NCBI GenBank assembly: GCA_964395715.1
Contig: CAYNAU010000002.1
Coordinates: 62,001 to 126,000 of the forward strand
Source of the DNA: Porticoccus sp964395715
GTDB lineage: Bacteria > Pseudomonadota > Gammaproteobacteria > Pseudomonadales > Porticoccaceae
Direction: 5' to 3'
Length of the DNA stretch: 64,000 bases
The stretch's first letter is position 1. Every line of letters starts with the position of its first letter. Under the pieces are notes generated by a model, which was given only the letters and a program-made list of their open reading frames with translations, did no database searches and was not told where the DNA came from. Positions 51,388 to 60,439 of the stretch are shown piece by piece. The translations under genes were made by a program, and so were the position numbers.

Positions 51388-51758
51388 TACAGTGGGTAAT
51401 GGTGGCGCTTGGCGGTGCCCTGGGTGCAATGGGGCGTTTCGGAGTCAATGCGTTGATCTATCCCACTATGGGTGGGCGATTCCCGATGGGGACACTGGTT
51501 GTGAACGTGGTTGGCTCCGTGCTCATGGGGATGTTTTATGTACTGATTATCGAGCGAGGGGTGCTGCCCGCAGAACTTCGCAATTTGCTGATGGTGGGGT
51601 TTCTCGGCGCCTTTACCACTTTCTCTACGTTCTCGCTTGATAGCCTCGCTTTATGGCAAAATGGCCACCTTGCGTTGGCGGCCGCCTATGTCGCCCTGAA
51701 CCTTGTGTTGTGTCTTGCGGGAACGCTGGGCGCCATTGTATTGACCCGATTGTTTTAG
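51384..51758 (+). CDS. crcB: Fluoride ion transporter CrcB
   Basis: A 124-residue four-span Fluc channel that exports fluoride. Marks are GALGAMGRFGVNALIYP, the GTLVVNVVGSVLMG helix with its conserved Asn, and GFLGAFTTFSTFSLDS with the phenylalanine box. The start overlaps the rarA stop by four bases, so it is co-translated and no separate fluoride riboswitch can precede it. serS follows after 15 bases. Confidence 0.95.
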   Translation: MIQWVMVALGGALGAMGRFGVNALIYPTMGGRFPMGTLVVNVVGSVLMGMFYVLIIERGVLPAELRNLLMVGFLGAFTTFSTFSLDSLALWQNGHLALAAAYVALNLVLCLAGTLGAIVLTRLF

Positions 51759-51773
51759 GAATATTCCCCTCCC

Positions 51774-53060
51774 ATGTTGGATCCAAAACTGGTTCGTTCA
51801 GAGCCACAGACCATTGCCGCTGCGCTCGCCGTCAAGGGTTTTACCCTGGATGTTGATAAACTGAACGAATGGGAAGCTGCCCGCAGGGAGCTCCAGGAAA
51901 AGGCCCAATCACTGCAGGCAGAGCGAAATGCCTATGCAAAGTCCATGGGTAAAGCCATTGGTGAAGCCAAGGCCAAAGGGGAAGATATTGAGCCTCTAAA
52001 GGCAAAAGGGGAGGCTCTGAAACTTGCCTGTAGTGAAGCAGAGGCGGCCCTCGCGACCGTGCAACAGCAACTGGACGAGTACCTGAGTGGCGTACCCAAC
52101 ACTCCGGATCCGGAAGTGCCAGCAGGCGCAACGGAAGATGACAACGTTGAGATCCGCCGTTGGGGTGAGCCTCGAGTATTCGATTTCGAAGTCAAGGATC
52201 ATGTGGATCTCGGCGCCGGCCTCGGCCTGCTGGATTTTGAAACGGCCACCAAGATCACCGGCTCCCGTTTTGCCGTGATGAAGGGCGAAATCGCCCGCCT
52301 TCACCGTGCCCTGATCCAGTTTATGCTCAATACTCACACAGGGGAGCATGGCTACGAGGAAATCAATGTGCCCTACGTGGTCAACAGCGATTCCCTTTAT
52401 GGCACCGGGCAGCTGCCGAAGTTTGAAGAAGACCTGTTCAAACTGACGGACGACCGCGATTTTTACCTGATACCCACAGCCGAAGTGCCGGTGACCAATG
52501 TGTTCCGAGATGAAATCATCGACGCCGCCCAATTGCCGGTTAAATTTGCCTGTCATACCCCCTGTTTCCGCAGCGAAGCAGGCAGTTATGGCAAGGACAC
52601 TCGGGGTATGATTCGACAGCACCAGTTTGAAAAAGTGGAACTGGTGCAATTTGTCCGACCAGAAGAATCAACTGAAACCCTGCAACAGCTCACCGGCCAC
52701 GCCGAGGCCATATTGCAGAAACTCGGTCTGCCATACCGCACCATCATTCTCTGCGGGGGCGACCTGGGTTTTTCCTCAGCCCGCACTTATGACATAGAAG
52801 TTTGGTTGCCATCCCAGCAGCGCTATCGGGAAATCTCCTCTTGCAGTAATTTCCGAGACTTTCAGGCACGCCGCCTGAAAGCCCGCTGGCGCAACCCGGA
52901 AACCGGCAAGCCCGAGCTGTTGCATACACTCAATGGTTCCGGTCTGGCGGTGGGGCGCGCGCTGCTGGCAGTGATGGAAAATTATCAACAAGCCGATGGC
53001 AGCATTGCTGTTCCCGAGGTGCTGCAACCCTACATGGGTGGTCAGGCCAGCATTGGCTGA
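51774..53060 (+). CDS. serS: Seryl-tRNA synthetase
   Basis: A 428-residue class II synthetase. The N-terminal antiparallel coiled coil (residues 25-105) contacts the tRNA long arm. Motif 2 is FACHTPCFRSEAGSYGKDTRGM and motif 3 NGSGLAVGRALLAVMEN; IPTAEVPVTN binds serine. Length matches E. coli SerS (430). It lies 15 bases after crcB and 28 before cysG. Confidence 0.97.
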   Translation: MLDPKLVRSEPQTIAAALAVKGFTLDVDKLNEWEAARRELQEKAQSLQAERNAYAKSMGKAIGEAKAKGEDIEPLKAKGEALKLACSEAEAALATVQQQLDEYLSGVPNTPDPEVPAGATEDDNVEIRRWGEPRVFDFEVKDHVDLGAGLGLLDFETATKITGSRFAVMKGEIARLHRALIQFMLNTHTGEHGYEEINVPYVVNSDSLYGTGQLPKFEEDLFKLTDDRDFYLIPTAEVPVTNVFRDEIIDAAQLPVKFACHTPCFRSEAGSYGKDTRGMIRQHQFEKVELVQFVRPEESTETLQQLTGHAEAILQKLGLPYRTIILCGGDLGFSSARTYDIEVWLPSQQRYREISSCSNFRDFQARRLKARWRNPETGKPELLHTLNGSGLAVGRALLAVMENYQQADGSIAVPEVLQPYMGGQASIG

Positions 53061-53088
53061 ACACGCCTTTCTGGACCAGACTTAAGCT

Positions 53089-54468
53089 ATGGATCTGTTG
53101 CCGCTTTTTCACAATCTCCGCGGTCGGCGCTGTCTGGTTATCGGGGGCGGGGATGTCGCTCTGCGTAAACTGCGTCAGCTGGCCGATGCCGGTGCCGCTA
53201 TTGAGGTTGTCGCTCCCCAGATTAACCAGGCCATCCGTGAGCTGGCTAAAAAACATACCCTCAGCTTTCAGGAACGGCCGTTCGTACAGGAAGATATTGC
53301 CGGTGCAGTTCTGGTGGTGGCAGCCACCAATGACGATGAGGTCAATGCGCAGGTTTCCCGGCTGGCTCAGGCGGCCAATATCCCTGTCAATGTAGTGGAC
53401 AGTCCTGAGTTGTGCACCGTGGTCTTTCCCTCCATTGTCGATCGCTCACCGGTACAGATCGCCATCAGTAGTGGCGGCAACGCCCCGGTGTTGGCCCGTA
53501 TGCTGCGTACCCGCCTGGAAGCACTCATCCCATCCGGTTACGGCAAGCTGGCAGCGTTGGCGGGCAAATACCGAGACAGGGTTAAGGCACGATTTCAGAG
53601 CAGTCTTGATCGCAAAGCGTTCTGGGAAGAGGTGTTTGAGGGAGATATTGCCGAGCTGGTCTACTCAGAACGGCTGAAAGAGGCCGATCAGCGCCTCAAG
53701 CAGCGACTCGAGCAAGATCAGCCCTCCAACGTTGGTGAGGTCTACCTCGTGGGCGGTGGTCCGGGTGATCCAGACCTGTTGACCTTTCGGGCCCTGCGCT
53801 TAATGCAGAAAGCCGATATCGTACTTTACGATCGCCTGGTCTCGAAAGAGGTGATGGCTCTGGTACGCAGAGATGCCGAACTGATCTATGTGGGGAAAAC
53901 GGCTGGTGATCATCCTGTTACCCAGGAAAATATCAATGAGAAACTTGCGGAATATGCACTGCAGGGCAAGCGCGTGCTGCGCCTGAAAGGTGGGGACCCC
54001 TTTATCTTTGGGCGTGGTGGTGAGGAAATTGCCCATTTGGCGGAACGGGGTGTGCCATTTCAGGTAGTACCTGGAATCACCGCCGCCTCGGGTTGTGCCA
54101 GTTATGCCGGTATTCCGCTGACCCACCGGGACTATGCTCAGTCCGTGCGCTTTATTACCGGACACCTAAAGGATCATTCACTGGACCTCAACTGGCAGGA
54201 TCTGGTGTCTTCCAATCAGACTCTGGTGTTCTATATGGGGCTCAGTGGCCTGGAGAGCATCTGCAGGGAGCTGATTGCCCGTGGCAAGTCCGCCACCACC
54301 CCAGCCGCCCTGGTAGAAAAGGGCACAACGGCTCGCCAGCGTGTGTTTATCGGCGATCTGACCACGTTGCCGGATATCGTGCGCAAAGCCGAAGCCAAAG
54401 CCCCTACCTTGATCATCGTTGGTGATGTGGTCAAACTTCATGATCAGTTGTCCTGGTTCAAGGGCTAA
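53089..54468 (+). CDS. cysG: Sirohaem synthase CysG
   Basis: A 459-residue trifunctional enzyme making sirohaem for sulfite and nitrite reductases. Residues 1-210 are the dehydrogenase/ferrochelatase half (VIGGGDVALRKLRQLADAGA, then VINVVDSPELCTVVFPS-like sequence). Residues 215-457 are the SAM uroporphyrinogen methyltransferase half (VYLVGGGPGDPDLLTFRAL, RLKGGDPFIFGRGGEE, VPGITAASGCASYAGIPLTH). Both halves are intact. It complements cysH and cysB elsewhere in the window. Confidence 0.97.
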   Translation: MDLLPLFHNLRGRRCLVIGGGDVALRKLRQLADAGAAIEVVAPQINQAIRELAKKHTLSFQERPFVQEDIAGAVLVVAATNDDEVNAQVSRLAQAANIPVNVVDSPELCTVVFPSIVDRSPVQIAISSGGNAPVLARMLRTRLEALIPSGYGKLAALAGKYRDRVKARFQSSLDRKAFWEEVFEGDIAELVYSERLKEADQRLKQRLEQDQPSNVGEVYLVGGGPGDPDLLTFRALRLMQKADIVLYDRLVSKEVMALVRRDAELIYVGKTAGDHPVTQENINEKLAEYALQGKRVLRLKGGDPFIFGRGGEEIAHLAERGVPFQVVPGITAASGCASYAGIPLTHRDYAQSVRFITGHLKDHSLDLNWQDLVSSNQTLVFYMGLSGLESICRELIARGKSATTPAALVEKGTTARQRVFIGDLTTLPDIVRKAEAKAPTLIIVGDVVKLHDQLSWFKG

Positions 54469-54491
54469 ACACGGTTTTAAGGAGAATACCC

Positions 54492-55844
54492 ATGGCCAAT
54501 TATGACGTTGACCTGTTTGTCATCGGTGCAGGCTCCGGTGGGGTGCGTACCGCTCGTATGTGTGCTCAACAGGGGTTGCGCGTGGTAGTTGCTGAAGCCC
54601 AGTACCTGGGTGGTACCTGTGTTAACGTCGGCTGCGTTCCCAAAAAGCTGTTTGTGTACGCATCGTCATTTGCAGAGGAATTCAGGGCCGCGCGGGGATT
54701 TGGCTGGCAGTTGGGTGCAGCCGAGTTTGACTGGCCTACGCTGCGGGATAATAAAAACCGTGAAATTCAACGCCTCAATGGTATTTACGGCAACCTGCTG
54801 GATAACTCCGGCGTTGAACTGGTGACAGGTTGGGCAAAGATTCTGGGTCCCCACGAGGTCGAGGTCAGCGGCCAGGTCTACCAATGTAAAAACATTCTCA
54901 TCGCCACGGGCGGTACTCCGTTTGTTCCCAGCTTTCCCGGCAGTGAGCTGGCCATTACCTCTAACGACGCGTTTTACCTGGAGAGCCTTCCGGAGCGCAT
55001 AGTAATTGTTGGTGGCGGTTATATCGCCGTTGAATTCGCCGGTATCTTCAATGGCCTGGGTGTGGAAACACATCTGCTTTACCGGGGACCGCTGTTCCTG
55101 AGGGGATTCGATGAAGATGTGAGAAATACACTCAAGGAAGAAATTGAAAAACAAGGAGTTAAGATACATTTCTCAACTGATATCGAGAAAATTGAGGCCG
55201 TCGACAACGGATTCTCAGTACAGCTTAACAACGGTGAAAGCCTTGAAACGGGCCTGGTCATGTATGCGACTGGCCGCCGCCCCCTCACCGATGGGTTGGG
55301 GCTTGAAAACACCGCGATTGAATGTCGGGATAACGGCTCCATCGTGGTGGATGACTACTTTCAGACTTCGGAACCCTCAATCTATGCCATCGGTGATGTG
55401 ATCGGGCGCGTGGAGCTGACACCGGTGGCCATCACCGAGGGTATGGCTCTGACCAAAACTCTTACCACGGGAACGCCCACAGCGGTGGATTACAGCAATA
55501 TACCCACGGCGGTCTTTAGCCAGCCCAATAGTGCTTCCGTGGGGTTGACCGAGGCCCAGGCCCGGGAACAACACGGCGACGATCTGGCCATTTACCGCAG
55601 TCGCTTCCGCGCCATGAAAGAAACCCTGGGTGGCGGCGATGGCAAGGTGTTTATGAAGCTCATTGTCCAGTGTTCCACTGATCGTGTGATTGGTTGTCAC
55701 ATGGTCGGGGAGGGCGCCGGGGAAATTATCCAGGGTATGGCCGTCGCCATGAAAGCCGGTGCCACCAAGGCCGATTTTGACGCGACGATCGGTATTCACC
55801 CCACAGCTGCAGAAGAATTCGTAACCATGCGTGAACCCTCCTGA
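54492..55844 (+). CDS. gor: Glutathione-disulfide reductase
   Basis: A 450-residue FAD enzyme reducing glutathione disulfide with NADPH. The FAD motif is VIGAGSGGVRTARMCA. The redox cysteines C43 and C48 are in GGTCVNVGCVPKK, NADPH binds at VIVGGGYIAVEFAGIF with R-rich downstream sequence, and the C-terminal catalytic His is in IGIHPTAAEEFV. Length equals E. coli Gor (450). AAGGAG precedes the ATG. It ends the ftsK-to-gor run. Confidence 0.96.
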   Translation: MANYDVDLFVIGAGSGGVRTARMCAQQGLRVVVAEAQYLGGTCVNVGCVPKKLFVYASSFAEEFRAARGFGWQLGAAEFDWPTLRDNKNREIQRLNGIYGNLLDNSGVELVTGWAKILGPHEVEVSGQVYQCKNILIATGGTPFVPSFPGSELAITSNDAFYLESLPERIVIVGGGYIAVEFAGIFNGLGVETHLLYRGPLFLRGFDEDVRNTLKEEIEKQGVKIHFSTDIEKIEAVDNGFSVQLNNGESLETGLVMYATGRRPLTDGLGLENTAIECRDNGSIVVDDYFQTSEPSIYAIGDVIGRVELTPVAITEGMALTKTLTTGTPTAVDYSNIPTAVFSQPNSASVGLTEAQAREQHGDDLAIYRSRFRAMKETLGGGDGKVFMKLIVQCSTDRVIGCHMVGEGAGEIIQGMAVAMKAGATKADFDATIGIHPTAAEEFVTMREPS

Positions 55845-55880
55845 TCGCAAGCGCGGCTTGATCTCTCAATGCTGCCAGCT

Positions 55881-57170
55881 TCAGAACCGGTCCATCAGCG
55901 AATAGTACAGCATCCCGGCTACCATACCTGGCCAACGCAGCATGGTGCCGCCGGGGAATGTTCTGATGGGCAGCCCTGCAAACAATTCAAACTGTTCACT
56001 GTCTCCGCAGATGGCCTCTGCAATGGCTTTGCCCAGGAAGGTTGCGGTAGGTACCCCGTGGCCGGAATAACCATGGGCAAAATGGATGTTTTTCTGCAGA
56101 CGACCTACATGGGGCATGCGCTGTAGGGTAATGGCCAGTTTCCCTCCCCAGGCGTAGTCAATAGAAGCCGCGGCCAGCTGTGGATATATCTGGAGCACCC
56201 GCTTTCTGACAATGTCGGCTATGTTGTTTGGCAGGGAAGAGCGATAACTTTCCCCACCCCCAAACACCAGGCGGCCATCTTCACTGCAACGCCAGTAATT
56301 AATCACGAAACGTGAGTCCTGAACGCCCAGGCGATTGCGAATCAGAGAGTTCGCCAGCTCCTGTCCCAGTGGTGCGGTAGCCACCAGGAAGTTGTTGATG
56401 GGCATGATCTTGCCGGATATGCGTGGTTCCAAGTTTCCCAGGTAGCCATTACAGGCTAGCACCAGGTGTTTTGCCTTGACGTGAGAACCATTGGCTGTGA
56501 AAACCGTAATATCCTGCCCCTGGCTACGGTATGACGACACCGGACTATGTTCGAACAGTTGCACGCCAGCTGCCATCGCGGCCTGTGCCAGTCCCAGTGC
56601 ATAGTTCAGCGGGTGCAGGTGCATGGAGGCGGTATCGTACAGTCCGCCGTAAAAGGCTGTGGTCCCAAGTAGTTCCGAGACTTCCTCCCTGGTAATGGCC
56701 CGTGCCTGGGTGTAGCCATAGCGTTGCTGAAGAAAGTCGGCCTCTGCCCGGAATTCTTCCGTGTAACGGGATTTGTGTGCCACATGCAGGATCCCTTGCT
56801 GAAGATCGCACGCTATGTGATGACGATCAATCAACGTCCTAACCAGTGCCACGGCATCAAGCCCGGCCTGCCAGAGTTGCTGGGCAACAGCTGCACCGTA
56901 GAGTTTTTCCAGGTCGTCCTGATGACGTCGCTGTCCCGTGCCTACATGGCCGCCATTGCGCCCCGACGCACCACTGGCAATGTGGTGAGACTCAAGTACT
57001 GCTACCTTGCAACCAGCTTCATTCAGATGGAGTGCGGCAGACAAGCCGGTATAACCACCTCCGACGATACAGACATCAACCTCGATATCCTGATCCAGAA
57101 CAGGACACGACAGGTCATAGCGTCGACTGGCTTCGTAGTAGCAATCTGGATATTGGCGTGGGTTTATCAT
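55881..57170 (-). CDS. puuB: Gamma-glutamylputrescine oxidase-like FAD oxidoreductase
   Basis: A 429-residue DAO-family flavoprotein. It begins with SYYEASRR-like YYEASRRYDLSCPVL and the FAD motif VCIVGGGYTGLSAALHL. The segment HIASGASGRNGGHVGTGQR is typical of PuuB and related amine oxidases, and YSGHGVPTATFLGKAIAEAI closes the FAD site. PuuB oxidises gamma-glutamyl-putrescine to the aldehyde. It is divergent from a PuuA-like ligase, which supports the call, though other amines are possible. Confidence 0.87.
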   Translation of the reverse strand: MINPRQYPDCYYEASRRYDLSCPVLDQDIEVDVCIVGGGYTGLSAALHLNEAGCKVAVLESHHIASGASGRNGGHVGTGQRRHQDDLEKLYGAAVAQQLWQAGLDAVALVRTLIDRHHIACDLQQGILHVAHKSRYTEEFRAEADFLQQRYGYTQARAITREEVSELLGTTAFYGGLYDTASMHLHPLNYALGLAQAAMAAGVQLFEHSPVSSYRSQGQDITVFTANGSHVKAKHLVLACNGYLGNLEPRISGKIMPINNFLVATAPLGQELANSLIRNRLGVQDSRFVINYWRCSEDGRLVFGGGESYRSSLPNNIADIVRKRVLQIYPQLAAASIDYAWGGKLAITLQRMPHVGRLQKNIHFAHGYSGHGVPTATFLGKAIAEAICGDSEQFELFAGLPIRTFPGGTMLRWPGMVAGMLYYSLMDRF

Positions 57171-57201
57171 GTGCCCGGTCTAATCTCGGAGGAAATCTGC
57201 G

Positions 57202-57222
57202 CTAATTTAATTAAATAATTAG
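57202..57222. promoter_or_regulatory. AT-rich palindrome between puuB and puuA-like genes
   Basis: CTAATT (57202-57207) and AATTAG (57217-57222) flank the 10-bp palindrome TTTAATTAAA (57206-57215), and GTATAC follows at 57224-57229. It lies in the 92-base divergent gap and could bind a PuuR-like or other repressor, or overlap a promoter. No regulator gene is adjacent. Inferred only. Confidence 0.4.
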
Positions 57223-57262
57223 GTATACACTACCATGCAGGAGGACTATTTAAGGATTTGCT

Positions 57263-58603
57263 ATGCAGGAAGATCAGGAACTGGCCGACTGGCTCAAAGC
57301 CAATAACATCAGCGAGGTGGAATGCCTGGTGCCGGATATGACCGGTTCCGCCCGCGGCAAATTCATTCCGGCTAACAAGTTTCTCAAGGAGGAGAGCCGG
57401 TTGCCCGAGAGTATTCTGGTGCAGACCGTAACCGGTGATTTCAGCGACCGTTTCTGGGGTGTCTACAGTTCCAGTGACGGCGATATGATCCTGGAACCTG
57501 ACCTCTCCGCGGTTCGCAAAGTGCCCTGGGCCAACGAATCCACGGCACAGATCATCCACAACTGTTTTGACAAGGACGGCAACCCGCATCCGCTTTCCAC
57601 GCGCAATGTCCTGAAAAAGGTGCTGGATCTGTACGCCCAGGAGGGATGGCGTCCTATCGTTGCCCCCGAAGTTGAGTTTTACCTGATCGAACGCAATCTC
57701 GACCCCGATGTTGAACTGAAGCCGCCAACAGGGCGCTCGGGACGCCCGGAGACAGCGCGCCAATCCTACAGTATTGATGCCGCCAATGAATTCGAGCCCT
57801 TTGTCGAAGACATGTATAACTACTGCAATGTGATGGAACTGGATGTCGATACACTGATTCACGAGTCCGGGCCCGCACAACTGGAAATCAACTTTCTCCA
57901 CGGCGATGCACTGGATCTGGCTGATCAGGTTTTCATCTTCAAGCGTACCATTCGCGAAGTGGCCATGCGGCACAATATCTACGCCACCTTCATGGCCAAG
58001 CCTATGAAGAATGAGCCAGGGAGCGCCCTGCATTTGCACCAGAGCATTAACGACCAGGACGGCAAGAATATTTTTTCCACCGAAACGGGCGAGGAAAGTG
58101 ACTACTTCCGTTGGTACATCGGCGGCTTGCAGAAATACTCAAACAGCGTGATCTCCTTCTTCGCGCCAAATGTCAATTCCTACCGGCGTTTCACAAAAGA
58201 TGTGTCAGCACCCATCAATCTCTGCTGGGGTTATGACAACCGTACGGCGGGTTTGCGCATTCCGGACTGTACGCCGGCTTCCCGCCGGATTGAAAACCGT
58301 TTCCCCGGTGCCGATGTGAACCCCTATCTGGCGGTGGCGGCGTCCCTTGCCTGTGGCTACCTGGGGATTAAAAACCGTATTGAGCCCACGCCGCCACACA
58401 GCGGAAACGCCTACGAGGAGGAAATCATGCTGCCCCGAAGCCTGGAAGAGGGTATTCGCGCACTGGATGAGTGCGATGAGATCAAGGAGATCTTCGGTGA
58501 GCTTTTTGTGATGGCATATACCGACGTCAAGCTGGAAGAGTTCGAGGCGTTTATCCGTGTTATCAGTTCCTGGGAGCGGGAGTTCCTGTTGCTGTCTGTT
58601 TGA
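57263..58603 (+). CDS. puuA: Glutamine synthetase-like gamma-glutamylpolyamine ligase
   Basis: A 446-residue member of the glutamine synthetase superfamily. The N-terminal beta-grasp domain begins ECLVPDMTGSARGKFIP. The catalytic metal and ATP sites appear as VAPEVEFYLIERN, SGPAQLEINFLHGDALDLADQ, GSALHLHQSI and NRTAGLRIPDC. PuuA joins glutamate to putrescine as the first step of catabolism. Divergence from a puuB-like gene supports this over GlnA, which also has different substrate-loop residues. AAGGA sits six bases before ATG 57263. Confidence 0.88.
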   Translation: MQEDQELADWLKANNISEVECLVPDMTGSARGKFIPANKFLKEESRLPESILVQTVTGDFSDRFWGVYSSSDGDMILEPDLSAVRKVPWANESTAQIIHNCFDKDGNPHPLSTRNVLKKVLDLYAQEGWRPIVAPEVEFYLIERNLDPDVELKPPTGRSGRPETARQSYSIDAANEFEPFVEDMYNYCNVMELDVDTLIHESGPAQLEINFLHGDALDLADQVFIFKRTIREVAMRHNIYATFMAKPMKNEPGSALHLHQSINDQDGKNIFSTETGEESDYFRWYIGGLQKYSNSVISFFAPNVNSYRRFTKDVSAPINLCWGYDNRTAGLRIPDCTPASRRIENRFPGADVNPYLAVAASLACGYLGIKNRIEPTPPHSGNAYEEEIMLPRSLEEGIRALDECDEIKEIFGELFVMAYTDVKLEEFEAFIRVISSWEREFLLLSV

Positions 58604-58611
58604 ATGACGAT

Positions 58612-58650
58612 AAAAAAAGGGCCGACATGTTAATTGCCGGCCCTTTTTTT
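58612..58650. terminator. Rho-independent terminator after puuA
   Basis: GGGCCG (58619-58624) and CGGCCC (58638-58643) pair, extended by A7 and T7 runs, with a 13-base loop. It can act for puuA on plus and for the EAL-HDOD gene ending at 58695 on minus. Confidence 0.85.
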
Positions 58651-58694
58651 ATGTCGGATTTCAATGCGTCATATTGTTGTGCGCTACCGGTTGA

Positions 58695-59945
58695 TCAGGC
58701 GGCCATGGATTTCTGTATCTGGGCTGCCCAGGCGGTGCTGTGGCGGTAACAGACTTCGTAATAGTTCATATCCAGCAGGCCTTTCAGTACCTTGAAGTTG
58801 CCATCCTGGTAATTTTCCACCTCGTTCAGGACTTCACCCAGTGGGCCTTCTCTACTCACCAGGGCTGTTTTGATATCACTGTTAAGGGGGATCTGTTTCA
58901 CCAGCTCAGTCATTTCAATATCAGCCAGTACATCCAGCTGTGAGAGCAGGCCAGCCATAAAGTAACTGACTGGCATATCACGGCCCTTGAGCTCGGCCAC
59001 AATCTCACACATGCGGCCTCTGACAAGCATATTACGCATCAACTCCTGGGGTTTGTCATCACTGCCATCCAGCAGAAACAGACTGATCCAGCGACGCATC
59101 TGATCCATACCCAGAATGTTGATGGCGTGGGAGAGGGAATCGATTTCCCGCGATAGTCCCAGGGCTGCAGAATTGACGATTTTCAGTAGTTTGTAAGTGA
59201 GATTGACATCCTTGATTGCCATCTGCTCAATGGAGCCTACGGTAGCACGCGGATTCTGTAATTCAGCCAACAGTTCGAACAGTACCACTTTGTTGTGGCC
59301 CAGTTTTTTACCCTGGGTTTCCTTGGGCTTGCCAAGAATATCACCGGCAAAGTACTTAAAACCAATATCGATACACTGCAGGAATTCCTGTTGGCTGTGA
59401 AGGTTGAATGCGAGCAGGTCCAGCCCCAGGGGCATCACGTGTTTCACCATCTCCCGGGCAGCCACGGTGCCGATTTGCTGGATATCCAGTTTCAGCATGT
59501 GGATGGATTCGAGAATAGGCTGGATACCATTCAGGTCCGGTGAATCCACGGAGATGGCCAGCCGGTAACCGTTCGAGGACAGCTCCCTCAGAGCCTTTAC
59601 CTGTCCCTCCAGATCATTTTCATCGAGTGTCAGCTCAATAATGTACTGGTCTTTCGGGAATGCCGGCAATTCCAGATCGGCAAGCACCTGGGTGGTGACT
59701 TTCAGAAAGCAGGGAACGCTGTTTTTGGCATTGCTCTGGTAGACGACGCCATAGGTTTCCTCTATCACACGCCCCAGCGCCTGCATGTCATCGGCAGTGA
59801 TGGTCTGGTTGTCCTGGAGAGCCCTGACGATAGGTTCAAAGGCCGCGACTTCGAGGTTTTTGGCGTAGATGGGCCGCATGGCGACCATAATATTCAGTGA
59901 TGTTTCAGTAGCGTTATCATGAAGTTGCATGGATTGCATATTCAT
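58695..59945 (-). CDS. Degenerate EAL plus HDOD domain signalling protein
   Basis: A 416-residue protein of the YuxH / CdgJ type. The N-terminal 200 residues follow the EAL phosphodiesterase fold (MVAMRPIYAKNLEVAAFE, then YRLAISVDSPDLNG and MLKLDIQQIG). They lack the EAL triad and the DDFGTG metal loop, so it is unlikely to cleave c-di-GMP. The HDOD domain starts near residue 205 (FELLAELQNPRATVGSIEQM, LLKIVNSAALGLSREIDSL, MDQMRRWISLFLL). V. cholerae CdgJ has this architecture and affects motility. Here it directly follows flgN. Confidence 0.88.
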   Translation of the reverse strand: MNMQSMQLHDNATETSLNIMVAMRPIYAKNLEVAAFEPIVRALQDNQTITADDMQALGRVIEETYGVVYQSNAKNSVPCFLKVTTQVLADLELPAFPKDQYIIELTLDENDLEGQVKALRELSSNGYRLAISVDSPDLNGIQPILESIHMLKLDIQQIGTVAAREMVKHVMPLGLDLLAFNLHSQQEFLQCIDIGFKYFAGDILGKPKETQGKKLGHNKVVLFELLAELQNPRATVGSIEQMAIKDVNLTYKLLKIVNSAALGLSREIDSLSHAINILGMDQMRRWISLFLLDGSDDKPQELMRNMLVRGRMCEIVAELKGRDMPVSYFMAGLLSQLDVLADIEMTELVKQIPLNSDIKTALVSREGPLGEVLNEVENYQDGNFKVLKGLLDMNYYEVCYRHSTAWAAQIQKSMAA

Positions 59946-59974
59946 TGGTGTTCTCGTCCTATGATGCTAACTGA

Positions 59975-59993
59975 CTGACAGCGAGGCTGTCAG
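59975..59993 (-). repeat. Hairpin at the flgN stop
   Basis: CTGACAGC (59975-59982) and GCTGTCAG (59986-59993) form an 8-bp stem with a 3-base loop over the flgN stop codon. There is no T-run on minus, so at most a weak terminator or an mRNA end-protecting hairpin before the EAL-HDOD gene. Confidence 0.4.
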
Positions 59994-60439
59994 GCTGATG
60001 AACTTATCGTTGCGGATCTCGCACTGGATTGGCCATCAGGCCCATACAGAGTGACTCCTCTTACCTCTCTCATGAAATTCAGAATTTTCTGGTTGGCGCT
60101 GAGGCGAACGTTTATGAGACCACCATTCAGCTGATTCACCCGCTGTACCCGCCGAGCCAGATCCTGAAGGGTTTGCCAGTTTGTCAGACAACCGGCCTGT
60201 CTGGCCGCTGCTTCGGTGCCTGAGGCGTCGTCGTCAAAACCCAGGTTGAGCTGTAGTTGGCGTCGGGATTGTTCAAGGTGCTCCATAGACTGAAAATTGC
60301 CGGCTTTGAGTCCGGCAATGGTTTCCAGTTCGGTCCCGTTTGGTTGAGGTAGCGATAGCTGCTGTTGCTCACGGTTTAACAGTGACAGCAGTTCTTCCAG
60401 CAGGGTCAGCTGCCGATCAAACAGGTTTGCTAGGGTCAT
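59990..60439 (-). CDS. flgN: Flagellar chaperone FlgN
   Basis: A 149-residue helical export chaperone for the hook-filament junction proteins FlgK and FlgL. Heptad-rich helices open it (LANLFDRQLTLLEELLSLL) and FlgN-like SANQKILNFMREV lies near the end. The start is ATG 60439, which overlaps flgM by 23 bases, so the two are coupled. Sequence identity in this family is low; position after flgM supports the call. Confidence 0.85.
   Translation of the reverse strand: MTLANLFDRQLTLLEELLSLLNREQQQLSLPQPNGTELETIAGLKAGNFQSMEHLEQSRRQLQLNLGFDDDASGTEAAARQAGCLTNWQTLQDLARRVQRVNQLNGGLINVRLSANQKILNFMREVRGVTLYGPDGQSSARSATISSSA

Noticed and set aside
51384..51758. Fluoride riboswitch for crcB
   Set aside because: The start overlaps the rarA stop, leaving no leader, and no such fold is seen.
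57235..57306. 23-codon frame starting ATG CAG GAG GAC just before and overlapping the puuA-like start
   Set aside because: It has no ribosome site of its own and its resemblance to the true start only reflects the repeated ATGCAGGA sequence.
60004..60013. AACGATAA on minus within flgN as a FliA -10 box for the EAL-HDOD gene
   Set aside because: The -35 position shows no match and the -10 has two mismatches.
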